Assembly (NCBI GenBank): GCA_025435555.1
Contig: JAIWWG010000184.1
Coordinates: 1 to 22,864 of the forward strand
Direction of reading: 5' to 3'
Origin: Chytriomyces cf. hyalinus JEL632
Taxonomy: Eukaryota; Chytridiomycota; Chytridiomycetes; Chytridiales; Chytriomycetaceae
Length of the DNA: 22,864 nt
The translations under genes were made by a program, and so were the position numbers. Positions within the stretch are counted from its first letter, which is position 1. Each line of letters opens with the position of its first letter. A model generated the notes under the pieces. It saw nothing but the letters and a program-made list of their open reading frames with translations. It ran no database searches and was not told where the DNA came from. This document shows positions 1 through 11,637 of this stretch, piece after piece.

Positions 1-1713
1 GGGTTCTCCACCATCCAAATGCAGTGCACCACGTGCACCAAACGTTGCAGACTCAACGCAGCGCTGAAGGCAGGAGGGTCGGCCTCTGCGGACCTGTACG
101 CAGAGTGGGAGAAGGCTTTCGGTAAGCTGGTCCCAGTCACTTCCACCACAGGCACAGCAGCAAAGCGCCGCCGCCAGAACTCCGAAGCAGACACTGCCAC
201 TGCAGTCTCTACTTCCACACCCAGTGCTTCCCAGAGTCGTCTGATCCAACAGACCCTCTCATTTGCTGCAGCCACCGCTGGCCGCTCTGTGGATCAGCCA
301 CCAGCAGGCTCAGCAGGCTCAGCAAGCACAGCAACAACCTCAACAACCAATCTCACCACCCCAGCTGGTTCCGCAGGCCTTCCACAGAGCGAATTCAGCT
401 TCATGGCACCCGCGCCAGCCATGCAGACCACCGCTGCAGCCTCCGAAATGTCGCCATCAGTGATTTCGAATGCATTTCCACCCCCTGCTGTGCCTGCCAC
501 AGCTGTCAACTGGCAGCGTGCAGAGGCAGCAGAGGCCGCTACAGCTTCCCTTCAGACGCAGCTGCAGTCCCTGATTGCGCTGCTGGCCCAGCTGGTCACC
601 CAGATGCAGCAGGGCTCAGTTGGTGTGGGTAAGTCATCAGGCACAGCAAATGAGTGTCAGCCAACTGTGGCGCAGCCATTGAGCACAGCAACAGCCCTCT
701 TGGCTTCCATCAGTGCTTCAACTGCTCCCACGCTCGCAGCACCAACTCCCAATGGAGCCCAGTCCACCCACGTGCAGCCCCATGTGCGTACCTCTCGAAA
801 AAGCGGTCGTGGAGGTCGCACTGGACCTGGAGGGCGTATTGTCCCAGGTGCTGCCCCTGCCTCAACAACACTGTTTCTGTACCCGTTGCTGTTGAAAACA
901 CTTCCACACAGGTTGTTGAAGCCGCCTGGTCCACTGTTGCACGTAATGGAACGCGTCGTGCCCCTCCACCATCTTGCGAATCTCGTCAACGCGCGCCGCA
1001 AACTCAGCAGCATATGATGAAAAAACACACCGCATGCGTCAAAAGAAGGCATTACAGATGGCGAAAGCTGTCCCTGAACCGAAAAAGTTTGCAGTGATCC
1101 GTGTTGAACTCCACAGCAGTCGTCAGTTGCGCGGATGTTCCTTCCGGACCGGAAACATTTGATCGATGCGTTTGTGGGACAGATGGGGGTTCGCCACAAT
1201 GTGGCTCTTACCTCATCTATTGGTAACTCCATCATTGAGCTGTATTGTCCGACTGATGTTGTTCTGGAAGTGGTGCGAGTTCTTAGGGAGCGTGGCCAAC
1301 AAGTCCTCCTTGCAGCCTTCAACCCACTCATATCCGACATTGACGGAAATCGCCTTGACTCCACCCAGACAGAAAAAGCTGCCAAGCGCCTCGCGTTTTT
1401 GTGCAAAGCCGCACGTACTGTCAATCTCCGTGCTGCCATCCTTGCCGGTGCCTCTCAGCAACTCAAGGAAGCCACGCAGAAAGTGTTTGAAACCATCCGA
1501 GGCTCCCCATCCGACTCCCTTCTTGCACCCCCACGCCCCCACCGTAGCGCGTTTTGCGAAATTTGCTGCCCCAGACACACTGTCGCTAACTGATTTTGTG
1601 ACTCTCGACCCAGTTCCGGAATCTACTGAGTTTGTCGATAGTCAAGACGATGTTGCCATGTCTGTGTCCAATCTGGATCTTGGTCCCGCGCTGACGCCGC
1701 CGACCAAGAATGA
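1..1713 (+). pseudogene. Element A ORF1, copy 1 (5'-cut, frameshifted)
   Basis: This is the ORF1 nucleic-acid-binding protein gene of element A, lacking its first ~61 codons because the window begins inside it. It is open from base 1 in frame GFSTIQ and retains the second half of the zinc-ribbon-like motif (CTTCTKRC). The frame is broken by single-base losses near 870 (AACAACAA run), 1011 and 1146 (GGG run), a gain near 1551 (TTT to TTTT) and a loss near 1690. The natural stop overlaps the ORF2 start as ATGA at 1710-1713. As written it cannot make the 627-residue protein. All lesions are short indels, mostly in homopolymers or short repeats, so sequencing error is a strong alternative. Confidence 0.85.
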
Positions 1714-4700
1714 TCAAATCGCATTTTCGAATCTCAACGGGCTGTCTGGCAAAGCCGAAGAAGTCCTGAGATTCAAGTCTGCGCAATCTGTTGACCTTTC
1801 TTTAATGGGAAACGTGGCTCTCCCCAACATCCTCCATTCCTTTTCGACCACACCTATTAATATCACAAGTACAACACGAGGCAATTGCGGGAGGTCGGCG
1901 CAATTTTGGCGGCATTTTGGCGTTCTCAACTGCAACTCTCTCCACTCTCTCCCCAATTCCGAGTTATCTATGAAGATCCCTTGGGGTTCTATTGCGCAAT
2001 GCGCATCTCTGATCTTATCCTCATCACTGCCTACATCCCCCCTCTGCTGACAATCGGGTAATCGGGGACATGCTTCAAAGCGGAAACGTTATCTGAAGGC
2101 TTTACGTTGCGTTGTCTTTGGTTGGCGATCTGAACGCACGGTGACGGATGCTGGTGATTCACTCACAAACACACGTGGAACGTATATGCAGCAGGAACTG
2201 TTCAACTCTGGACTTGCGCTTCAAATCCCGGTCTGGGAAATGGACGTCGTGGGCTGGTGGTGGTCGAGGGATTCCGGATGTTGTACTCTCGAGCTTCCCA
2301 GTCTCTAACCTCACAGTTCATGAAGGCGAGTCACTTGGAGGTTCGGACCATCGGCCGCTGACATTTTCTGTGCCACTGGATGTCGAAACCAAGCCCAAGT
2401 CTTTTGCGCGCTGGAATGTTCGTCGCCTCACAACTGCCAAATACCATCAGCGTTTTGCTGAGGAGCTGGAGTCCACGCAGCAGGAGATCATGGATCAACT
2501 GGAATTGCTGCGAACACGCTTGGAAAGCCCTGCTGTGGGATACGTTGCGGGTGTATCACAGTGCGATGCACACACCGTGGCACCTGCAGTAGGCGCCAAC
2601 CCTCCGGGAAGTACTTCCCATGCTTCTCTTGATCCTGTTACCCACACTGCAGATTGCCCCAGAGCCACCACTCACATGTCTGACAGTCCTTCTCAGTCCG
2701 CTGGTCCATCCCACTCCCATCCACGTTCTGTCGATGCTCCCAACCCATCTACGCAGCAGGACATGTGCTTATGCCTGGAATTGCTGCGAACGAGCTTTGA
2801 AAGCCCTGCTGTGGGGTACATCGCGGGTGCATCACAGTGCGATGCACACACCGCGGTACCTGCAGTAGGCGCTCCCCTCCCGGGAAGTACTTCTCGCTCC
2901 TCGCTCTTGAACAATACTCACACACCAAACCGTGCTAGAACTCAAGAGTTGATCAACGAGGCCTGGGAACACTTCCTGTCATGGGTCCGAAATGCTGCGT
3001 CAAAGTCAATTGGTGTCCTCCAAGTCTCTGACCATCTGCCATCGGAGTTTTGGACTGATGAGCTTGAACAAAGTCGGGACAACGTGCAGCAAGAACTTGC
3101 GAACGTGCAACAGGAAATCGAGCGTGGCCAGTTGTCTCGTCTCGAAATCAAACGCCTTGCTTCCGAACTGACCAACACTCAGCGTGCTTACCGGGCGGAT
3201 CTGACCACACGCAAGCGCGTGCTCTTCGAAGATGCTGTCGATAAGCTCACAGTCCCACAAAACATGTCCTCGTTCATGCGCATGGTAAAAGGAGCCAAGT
3301 CGCGAAAAGACCGCACTGTCTGCAAACTGGACCCGGCGAAAATCAATGAACACGCTGCCCATTTTCGAACTACCTTTGGAGCACCTCCGACTGGACATCC
3401 CCAACCTGGACCCCCTGCGCTTGAGGAAATCCAGTCGCGTCCAACTCAGGAAGTCTTCAACCCGGATGCGATCATGTCTGCGATTGCTGGACTCCCACTC
3501 GGAAAGGCTACTGGATCCGATGGAATTCCTGCTGAACTCATCAAAGCCGGTGGCGATCTCATGGCTGACGTTCTCAGTGTTTTCCTGCCCATGGTCCATG
3601 CTGCTGCAACTATTCCATCTGACTGGAGGAAGGCGCTCATTGTGCCAGTCTTCAAGAAGAAGGGATCTGATCAGGACATTGCAAACTACCGACCTATTGC
3701 ACTGACAAGTACGATACGACGACTCTACGAGCGGCTGCTTGTTCCTGAACTTGGACCCGTAATGCAACAACTCGATGACTTTCAAGGTGGCTTCAGACCC
3801 GGTCGGTCCTCGCTCGATCAAGCCATGGTTCTCCACGAAACCCTGAACACCAATGAACATGCTTCGACTATCCTGCTGGACATCAAAGCGGCATATGACG
3901 AAGTCGATCGAAGGGTTCTTTGGCAAATGCTCACACAAGTCTTCGGCCTGGACGAATTCATGCTTGCACGGCTCCAGGATCTTTTCGATCACAACTCGTG
4001 CTGTCTGGTGGTGGCTGGCGTGATTAGTGATCCGATTGACAACGAACGAGGTCTTTTGCAGGGTGCTACTCTGTCCCCGATTTTGTTCAACTGTCACATC
4101 CATGGTCTCTCAATTCGGCTACGTGCTCCTGGAATCCCGCGAATTCGAATCAACGGTATCCATCTCAATAACCTCCTGTTTGCAGACGATACGTCCTTGG
4201 TAGCTGCAAATCAACATGATCTCGCAGTCCTGCTCCGAACGTGTGAGGAATGGTCCAACACTGTCGGCATCCGGTTCTCGCCATCCAAGTGCATCTATCT
4301 CGGTCCTGTTCCAGCACTACGTGATGTACCTCTCAAGCTCTACAACGTGGACCTTCCATCCCAGCAATGTGCCCCGTATCTCGGCATCCCTTTTGGCCAA
4401 CACGGAATCAACTGGGCTCTGCTGGCAAAGGAACGAACTTCAAAAGCGCGTGGTGTCATTGTGGCGCTGGCATCGGTAGGTATGAATGCAATGGGCTGGG
4501 CTCCTGCAGCTTCTGTTCTACTACAGGAGTTTCATTCGGCCGGTCCTTGAATATGGCATTGCTCTCAAGCTCCCATCCGCGTCCACGCTCAAGTTGTACG
4601 AGTCGGTCCAACGTCTTGCACTACGGACTCTCACATCAACACCCCGCAACACGTCCACTGCCGCTCTCACCTGCTGCAAGCGAAGTCGAATTCAAACACC

Positions 4701-5521
4701 GTGCTACCGAGCTCAATCTCATGTGGTCCTCCCGATTGCATAACTCAACTGATCGTTCTATCCCGGCTGTTCGTTTCTGGCGCGGCGCTCTGCTTGGTGC
4801 TGACAAACCATTTCAGGAATGTCTTCCCCGCCTTGCTCGCTCCAACCCACTTGTGACTCATGTGGATGCTAAATGGATTGATTTTCGACAGCAACCACTG
4901 GTTCCCCCACCTCCAGCTGAAGTTCCGTTCCGGTACCCTCCGAAGCCAAAACAAGCGCTGTCTGACAATGCTCGCAAGAAGCTGCGCAAGGAATCCATCG
5001 TCAACCTGGACAACAACCTGGACACCATTGCTGGCGCAATCCAAGTCGAAACCAAAGACCCAGTCCGGCCGTATCTGACTGCCTGCAAGGGAATTGACCG
5101 CAAGACACGCAACAACATCCTTCGCTGGACTCTTGGTGCCGTCACCCGACACGAACCGTGCCTCAAGTGCAACGACGTACTGACCCGATCCCATGCTGCT
5201 GACTGTTCTGGTGCCACTGCTCTCCTGCGCATCAACTGGGACACGCTTGCACCTCCTGCCGGCCGAATGACCTGGCTTGATACGATCCTGAATGAAGTCC
5301 GGAATACACCGCCCTCCGAAATCGACACGTACACCGAAGTCTCTTCTGCCGTAGCTCTCATCTACACCGAATGTCGCCACCTCCAACAGCAAGCCAATGG
5401 CTACTGGGCCGAGCCAGATGCACCCGCACGACCACTGCCGCCTCGAAGACCGCGAAATCGCATACCTCAACCCGGGGGAGCCCCCGCTTGGGCGACCACG
5501 GCAAAACCCGGAGCCTGATAA
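1710..5521 (+). pseudogene. Element A ORF2 (endonuclease/RT), copy 1, frameshifted
   Basis: This corresponds to the 1,273-residue ORF2 of copies 2 and 3. The APE endonuclease part (1710-2235) carries about ten short indels. A single frame is then open from about 2235 to 4515. That stretch includes the endonuclease end (GGSDHRPL), the linker, and RT motifs up to FADD and PYLG. Further indels near 4518 and 4670-4697 break the thumb region. A gain near 5480 and a loss near 5517 disturb the C-terminal tail and stop. The central frame is identical in length to the other copies. As written it is non-functional, but the indel-only pattern makes an assembly artefact likely. Confidence 0.85.
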
Positions 5522-5707
5522 TCAACCGTCAAGCCCGAACTGACCATACATATCTTATTACCTTTACCGATCATCTGTTTTCTTAAACATTTCCGCACTT
5601 TACTTCTGATTCTTTGGAGTTCTTGAACTTTTTTTGAGTGATTTTTGCTATCTTTTCAACCCCCGCACTTGTGTTACTGTGTAACTTGATTAAAAGAAAC
5701 TGAAAAC

Positions 5708-5719
5708 GTTAGGGTTAGG
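5708..5719 (+). repeat. Two-unit telomeric junction, A1/A2
   Basis: GTTAGGGTTAGG follows ACTGAAAAC at the 3' end of copy 1 and is followed at once by the A-rich 5' end of copy 2. The same 12 nt closes every A and B copy here. Confidence 0.95.
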
Positions 5720-5739
5720 ATGAAAAAAGTCTGTTTGAA

Positions 5740-7624
5740 ATGTCCACGGTCATCAAAAGCAGCAGCACCAACACCAAGCACCCGTTCGTGATGCTGGAGC
5801 TCAACATCGCAAAGCGCCTCAAGGGGGACGGCTCGCTGTCCCGTGGCGGGATGCGGGTCGGCCTCTCTGAAGAGCCTTGGGGTGGGAGGGAATCCGAACC
5901 AGTTTGGGTTCTCCACCATCCAAATGCAGTGCACCACGTGCACCAAACGTTGCAGACTCAACGCAGCGCTGAAGGCAGGAGGGTCGGCCTCTGCGGACCT
6001 GTACGCAGAGTGGGAGAAGGCTTTCGGTAAGCTGGTCCCAGTCACTTCCACCACAGGCACAGCAGCAAAGCGCCGCCGCCAGAACTCCGAAGCAGACACT
6101 GCCACTGCAGTCTCTACTTCCACACCCAGTGCTTCCCAGAGTCGTCTGATCCAACAGACCCTCTCATTTGCTGCAGCCACCGCTGGCCGCTCTGTGGATC
6201 AGCCACCAGCAGGCTCAGCAGGCTCAGCAAGCACAGCAACAACCTCAACAACCAATCTCACCACCCCAGCTGGTTCCGCAGGCCTTCCACAGAGCGAATT
6301 CAGCTTCATGGCACCCGCGCCAGCCATGCAGACCACCGCTGCAGCCTCCGAAATGTCGCCATCAGTGATTTCGAATGCATTTCCACCCCCTGCTGTGCCT
6401 GCCACAGCTGTCAACTGGCAGCAGCGTGCAGAGGCAGCAGAGGCCGCTACAGCTTCCCTTCAGACGCAGCTGCAGTCCCTGATTGCGCTGCTGGCCCAGC
6501 TGGTCACCCAGATGCAGCAGGGCTCAGTTGGTGTGGGTAAGTCATCAGGCACAGCAAATGAGTGTCAGCCAACTGTGGCGCAGCCATTGAGCACAGCAAC
6601 AGCCCTCTTGGCTTCCATCAGTGCTTCAACTGCTCCCACGCTCGCAGCACCAACTCCCAATGGAGCCCAGTCCACCCACGTGCAGCCCCATGTGCGTACC
6701 TCTCGAAAAAGCGGTCGTGGAGGTCGCACTGGACCTGGAGGGCGTATTGTCCCAGGTGCTGCCCCTGCCTCAACAACAACTGTTTCTGTACCCGTTGCTG
6801 TTGAAAACACTTCCACACAGGTTGTTGAAGCCGCCTGGTCCACTGTTGCACGTAATGGAACGCGTCGTGCCCCTCCACCATCTTGCGAATCTCGTCAACG
6901 CGCGCCGCAAACTCAGCAGCAGTATGATGAAAAAACACACCGCATGCGTCAAAAGAAGGCATTACAGATGGCGAAAGCTGTCCCTGAACCGAAAAAGTTT
7001 GCAGTGATCCGTGTTGAACTCCACAGCAGTCGTCAGTTGCGCGGATGTTCCTTCCGGGACCGGAAACATTTGATCGATGCGTTTGTGGGACAGATGGGGG
7101 TTCGCCACAATGTGGCTCTTACCTCATCTATTGGTAACTCCATCATTGAGCTGTATTGTCCGACTGATGTTGTTCTGGAAGTGGTGCGAGTTCTTAGGGA
7201 GCGTGGCCAACAAGTCCTCCTTGCAGCCTTCAACCCACTCATATCCGACATTGACGGAAATCGCCTTGACTCCACCCAGACAGAAAAAGCTGCCAAGCGC
7301 CTCGCGTTTTTGTGCAAAGCCGCACGTACTGTCAATCTCCGTGCTGCCATCCTTGCCGGTGCCTCTCAGCAACTCAAGGAAGCCACGCAGAAAGTGTTTG
7401 AAACCATCCGAGGCTCCCCATCCGACTCCCTTCTTGCACCCCCACGCCCCCACCGTAGCGCGTTTGCGAAATTTGCTGCCCCAGACACACTGTCGCTAAC
7501 TGATTTTGTGACTCTCGACCCAGTTCCGGAATCTACTGAGTTTGTCGATAGTCAAGACGATGTTGCCATGTCTGTGTCCAATCTGGATCTTGGTCCCGCG
7601 GCTGACGCCGCCGACCAAGAATGA
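5740..7624 (+). CDS. Element A ORF1, copy 2 (one frameshift near the start)
   Basis: The start ATG at 5740 is the same as in copy 3. The first 29 residues agree, then an extra G in the run at 5822-5826 shifts the frame before the zinc-ribbon-like motif. The correct frame resumes immediately downstream, is open by 5843, and continues to the TGA at 7622-7624. Apart from this the protein matches copy 3: zinc-ribbon-like N-terminus, Ala/Gln/Ser/Thr-rich middle with a predicted coiled coil, Arg/Gly-rich basic patch and RRM-like C-terminal region. The stop overlaps the ORF2 start as ATGA. The indel sits in a homopolymer at the edge of the error-prone copy 1 region, so it may not be real. Confidence 0.85.
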
Positions 7625-10600
7625 TCAAAATCGCATTTTCGAATCTCAACGGGCTGTCTGGCAAAGCCGAAGAAGTCCTGAGATTCAAGTCTGCGCAATC
7701 TGTTGACCTTTCTTTAATGGTGGAAACGTGGCTCTCCCCAACATCCTCCATTCCTTTTCGACCACACCTATTTAATATCACAAGTACAAACACGGAGGCA
7801 ATTGCGGGAGGTCGGCGCAATTTTGGCGGCATTTTGGCGTTCTCAACTGCAACTCTCTCCCCCCAATTCCGAGTTATCTATGAAGATCCCTTGGGGTTCT
7901 ATTGCGCAATGCGCATCTCTGATCTTATCCTCATCACTGCCTACATCCCCCCCTCTGCTGACAATCGGGTAATCGGGGACATGCTTCAAAAAGCGGAAAC
8001 GTTATCTGAAGGCTTTACGTTGCGTTGTCTTTTGGTTGGCGATCTGAACGCACGGATGACGGATGCTGGTGATTCACTCACAAACACACGTGGAACGTAT
8101 ATGCAGCAGGAACTGTTCAACTCTGGACTTGCGCTTCAAATCCCGGAGTCTGGGAAATGGACGTCGTGGGCTGGTGGTGGTCGAGGGATTCCGGATGTTG
8201 TACTCTCGAGCTTCCCAGTCTCTAACCTCACAGTTCATGAAGGCGAGTCACTTGGAGGTTCGGACCATCGGCCGCTGACATTTTCTGTGCCACTGGATGT
8301 CGAAACCAAGCCCAAGTCTTTTGCGCGCTGGAATGTTCGTCGCCTCACAACTGCCAAATACCATCAGCGTTTTGCTGAGGAGCTGGAGTCCACGCAGCAG
8401 GAGATCATGGATCAACTGGAATTGCTGCGAACACGCTTGGAAAGCCCTGCTGTGGGATACGTTGCGGGTGTATCACAGTGCGATGCACACACCGTGGCAC
8501 CTGCAGTAGGCGCCAACCCTCCGGGAAGTACTTCCCATGCTTCTCTTGATCCTGTTACCCACACTGCAGATTGCCCCAGAGCCACCACTCACATGTCTGA
8601 CAGTCCTTCTCAGTCCGCTGGTCCATCCCACTCCCATCCACGTTCTGTCGATGCTCCCAACCCATCTACGCAGCAGGACATGTGCTTATGCCTGGAATTG
8701 CTGCGAACGAGCTTTGAAAGCCCTGCTGTGGGGTACATCGCGGGTGCATCACAGTGCGATGCACACACCGCGGTACCTGCAGTAGGCGCTCCCCTCCCGG
8801 GAAGTACTTCTCGCTCCTCGCTCTTGAACAATACTCACACACCAAACCGTGCTAGAACTCAAGAGTTGATCAACGAGGCCTGGGAACACTTCCTGTCATG
8901 GGTCCGAAATGCTGCGTCAAAGTCAATTGGTGTCCTCCAAGTCTCTGACCATCTGCCATCGGAGTTTTGGACTGATGAGCTTGAACAAAGTCGGGACAAC
9001 GTGCAGCAAGAACTTGCGAACGTGCAACAGGAAATCGAGCGTGGCCAGTTGTCTCGTCTCGAAATCAAACGCCTTGCTTCCGAACTGACCAACACTCAGC
9101 GTGCTTACCGGGCGGATCTGACCACACGCAAGCGCGTGCTCTTCGAAGATGCTGTCGATAAGCTCACAGTCCCACAAAACATGTCCTCGTTCATGCGCAT
9201 GGTAAAAGGAGCCAAGTCGCGAAAAGACCGCACTGTCTGCAAACTGGACCCGGCGAAAATCAATGAACACGCTGCCCATTTTCGAACTACCTTTGGAGCA
9301 CCTCCGACTGGACATCCCCAACCTGGACCCCCTGCGCTTGAGGAAATCCAGTCGCGTCCAACTCAGGAAGTCTTCAACCCGGATGCGATCATGTCTGCGA
9401 TTGCTGGACTCCCACTCGGAAAGGCTACTGGATCCGATGGAATTCCTGCTGAACTCATCAAAGCCGGTGGCGATCTCATGGCTGACGTTCTCAGTGTTTT
9501 CCTGCCCATGGTCCATGCTGCTGCAACTATTCCATCTGACTGGAGGAAGGCGCTCATTGTGCCAGTCTTCAAGAAGAAGGGATCTGATCAGGACATTGCA
9601 AACTACCGACCTATTGCACTGACAAGTACGATACGACGACTCTACGAGCGGCTGCTTGTTCCTGAACTTGGACCCGTAATGCAACAACTCGATGACTTTC
9701 AAGGTGGCTTCAGACCCGGTCGGTCCTCGCTCGATCAAGCCATGGTTCTCCACGAAACCCTGAACACCAATGAACATGCTTCGACTATCCTGCTGGACAT
9801 CAAAGCGGCATATGACGAAGTCGATCGAAGGGTTCTTTGGCAAATGCTCACACAAGTCTTCGGCCTGGACGAATTCATGCTTGCACGGCTCCAGGATCTT
9901 TTCGATCACAACTCGTGCTGTCTGGTGGTGGCTGGCGTGATTAGTGATCCGATTGACAACGAACGAGGTCTTTTGCAGGGTGCTACTCTGTCCCCGATTT
10001 TGTTCAACTGTCACATCCATGGTCTCTCAATTCGGCTACGTGCTCCTGGAATCCCGCGAATTCGAATCAACGGTATCCATCTCAATAACCTCCTGTTTGC
10101 AGACGATACGTCCTTGGTAGCTGCAAATCAACATGATCTCGCAGTCCTGCTCCGAACGTGTGAGGAATGGTCCAACACTGTCGGCATCCGGTTCTCGCCA
10201 TCCAAGTGCATCTATCTCGGTCCTGTTCCAGCACTACGTGATGTACCTCTCAAGCTCTACAACGTGGACCTTCCATCCCAGCAATGTGCCCCGTATCTCG
10301 GCATCCCTTTTGGCCAACACGGAATCAACTGGGCTCTGCTGGCAAAGGAACGAACTTCAAAAGCGCGTGGTGTCATTGTGGCGCTGGCATCGGTAGGTAT
10401 GAATGCAATGGGCTGGGCTCCTGCAGCTTCTGTTACTATCTACAGGAGTTTCATTCGGCCGGTCCTTGAATATGGCATTGCTCTCAAGCTCCCATCCGCG
10501 TCCACGCTCAAGTTGTACGAGTCGGTCCAACGTCTTGCACTACGGACTCTCACATCAACACCCCGCAACACGTCCACTGCCGCTCTCCACAAGCTGCTGC

Positions 10601-11442
10601 AAGTCGAACCATTCAAACACCGTGCTACCGAGCTCAATCTCATGTGGTCCTCCCGATTGCATAACTCAACTGATCGTTCTATCCCGGCTGTTCGTTTCTG
10701 GCGCGGCGCTCTGCTTGGTGCTGACAAACCATTTCAGGAATGTCTTCCCCGCCTTGCTCGCTCCAACCCACTTGTGACTCATGTGGATGCTAAATGGATT
10801 GATTTTCGACAGCAACCACTGGTTCCCCCACCTCCAGCTGAAGTTCCGTTCCGGTACCCTCCGAAGCCAAAACAAGCGCTGTCTGACAATGCTCGCAAGA
10901 AGCTGCGCAAGGAATCCATCGTCAACCTGGACAACAACCTGGACACCATTGCTGGCGCAATCCAAGTCGAAACCAAAGACCCAGTCCGGCCGTATCTGAC
11001 TGCCTGCAAGGGAATTGACCGCAAGACACGCAACAACATCCTTCGCTGGACTCTTGGTGCCGTCACCCGACACGAACCGTGCCTCAAGTGCAACGACGTA
11101 CTGACCCGATCCCATGCTGCTGACTGTTCTGGTGCCACTGCTCTCCTGCGCATCAACTGGGACACGCTTGCACCTCCTGCCGGCCGAATGACCTGGCTTG
11201 ATACGATCCTGAATGAAGTCCGGAATACACCGCCCTCCGAAATCGACACGTACACCGAAGTCTCTTCTGCCGTAGCTCTCATCTACACCGAATGTCGCCA
11301 CCTCCAACAGCAAGCCAATGGCTACTGGGCCGAGCCAGATGCACCCGCACGACCACTGCCGCCTCGAAGACCGCGAAATCGCATACCTCAACCCGGGGGA
11401 GCCCCGCTTGGGCGACCACGGCAAAACCCGGAGCCTGGATAA
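7621..11442 (+). CDS. Element A ORF2 protein: APE endonuclease and reverse transcriptase, copy 2
   Basis: This is an intact 1,273-residue ORF2, apparently identical to that of copy 3. It nicks the target and copies element RNA by target-primed reverse transcription. The endonuclease shows NLNG (8-11), ETW (35-37), GDLNA (140-144) and GGSDHRPL (212-219). The RT shows the catalytic Asp of LDIKAAYD (D726), QGATLSPILFN, and FADD (D828, D829). A C-terminal CX2CX7HX3C finger starts at residue 1154. No RNase H domain is visible. The start is the ATG of the ATGA overlap with ORF1, and the stop is TAA at 11440-11442. Insertion of every copy into TTAGGG repeats implies telomere-specific cleavage by this endonuclease. 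Confidence 0.96.
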   Translation: MIKIAFSNLNGLSGKAEEVLRFKSAQSVDLSLMVETWLSPTSSIPFRPHLFNITSTNTEAIAGGRRNFGGILAFSTATLSPQFRVIYEDPLGFYCAMRISDLILITAYIPPSADNRVIGDMLQKAETLSEGFTLRCLLVGDLNARMTDAGDSLTNTRGTYMQQELFNSGLALQIPESGKWTSWAGGGRGIPDVVLSSFPVSNLTVHEGESLGGSDHRPLTFSVPLDVETKPKSFARWNVRRLTTAKYHQRFAEELESTQQEIMDQLELLRTRLESPAVGYVAGVSQCDAHTVAPAVGANPPGSTSHASLDPVTHTADCPRATTHMSDSPSQSAGPSHSHPRSVDAPNPSTQQDMCLCLELLRTSFESPAVGYIAGASQCDAHTAVPAVGAPLPGSTSRSSLLNNTHTPNRARTQELINEAWEHFLSWVRNAASKSIGVLQVSDHLPSEFWTDELEQSRDNVQQELANVQQEIERGQLSRLEIKRLASELTNTQRAYRADLTTRKRVLFEDAVDKLTVPQNMSSFMRMVKGAKSRKDRTVCKLDPAKINEHAAHFRTTFGAPPTGHPQPGPPALEEIQSRPTQEVFNPDAIMSAIAGLPLGKATGSDGIPAELIKAGGDLMADVLSVFLPMVHAAATIPSDWRKALIVPVFKKKGSDQDIANYRPIALTSTIRRLYERLLVPELGPVMQQLDDFQGGFRPGRSSLDQAMVLHETLNTNEHASTILLDIKAAYDEVDRRVLWQMLTQVFGLDEFMLARLQDLFDHNSCCLVVAGVISDPIDNERGLLQGATLSPILFNCHIHGLSIRLRAPGIPRIRINGIHLNNLLFADDTSLVAANQHDLAVLLRTCEEWSNTVGIRFSPSKCIYLGPVPALRDVPLKLYNVDLPSQQCAPYLGIPFGQHGINWALLAKERTSKARGVIVALASVGMNAMGWAPAASVTIYRSFIRPVLEYGIALKLPSASTLKLYESVQRLALRTLTSTPRNTSTAALHKLLQVEPFKHRATELNLMWSSRLHNSTDRSIPAVRFWRGALLGADKPFQECLPRLARSNPLVTHVDAKWIDFRQQPLVPPPPAEVPFRYPPKPKQALSDNARKKLRKESIVNLDNNLDTIAGAIQVETKDPVRPYLTACKGIDRKTRNNILRWTLGAVTRHEPCLKCNDVLTRSHAADCSGATALLRINWDTLAPPAGRMTWLDTILNEVRNTPPSEIDTYTEVSSAVALIYTECRHLQQQANGYWAEPDAPARPLPPRRPRNRIPQPGGAPLGRPRQNPEPG
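8392..8810 (+). repeat. Internal direct duplication within ORF2 linker (copy 2)
   Basis: Two similar segments of about 143 nt, at 8392-8534 and 8668-8810, lie 276 nt (92 codons) apart in the same frame. Both encode LELLRT..ESPAVGY.AG.SQCDAHT. They fall between the endonuclease and RT domains. The same pair is present at 2475-2617/2751-2893 in copy 1 and at 14307-14449/14583-14725 in copy 3. Confidence 0.9.
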
Positions 11443-11637
11443 TCAACCGTCAAGCCCGAACTGACCATACATATCTTATTACCTTTACCGATCATCTGTT
11501 TTCTTAACATTTCCGCACTTTACTTCTGATTCTTTGGAGTTCTTGAACTTTTTTTGAGTGATTTTTGCTATCTTTCAACCCCGCACTTGTGTTACTGTGT
11601 AACTTGATTAAAAGAAACTGAAAACGTTAGGGTTAGG
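11443..11637 (+). other. Element A 3' UTR, copy 2
   Basis: This T-rich non-coding tail of 195 nt has no ORF. It contains a 5-bp inverted repeat, GTTAC-TGT-GTAAC, and ATTAAA exactly 13 nt before the final GTTAGGGTTAGG (11626-11637). There is no poly(A) tail in the DNA copy. It is probably the region the RT recognises, with the telomeric 12 nt able to pair with the C-rich telomeric strand. Confidence 0.8.
11626..11637 (+). repeat. Two-unit telomeric junction, A2/A3
   Basis: GTTAGGGTTAGG lies between the ACTGAAAAC end of copy 2 and the seven A that open copy 3. Confidence 0.95.

Larger units (their letters stand above)
1..5719 (+). mobile_element. Telomeric LINE element A, copy 1 (partial, indel-ridden)
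   Basis: This is the proximal copy of a two-ORF APE-type LINE. The window opens inside ORF1, so about the first 186 bp of the element are missing. It otherwise matches copies 2 and 3 through ORF1, ORF2 and the 3' UTR and ends in GTTAGGGTTAGG. Against the other copies it has a net loss of 13 bp made of many 1-3 nt indels and one 7-nt gain. These fall in patches at roughly 510-2235, 4515-4700 and 5480-5650. The 2.28 kb between the first two patches shows no length change. Substitutions outside the indel sites are not apparent. That pattern suggests unpolished sequence more than mutational decay. Confidence 0.95.
5720..11637 (+). mobile_element. Telomeric LINE element A, copy 2 (full length)
   Basis: This is a full-length, 5,918-bp copy with both termini. 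From 5906 onward it runs at a constant offset of 5,915 from copy 3, with no difference noticed over 5,732 bp. At the 5' end it differs by an extra 2 nt in the A-run (ATG plus six A instead of seven A) and an extra G in a G-run near 5822-5826. It is flanked on both sides by GTTAGGGTTAGG. No target-site duplication can be defined because the target is itself repetitive. The near identity to copy 3 points to very recent insertion or array homogenisation. Confidence 0.96.
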
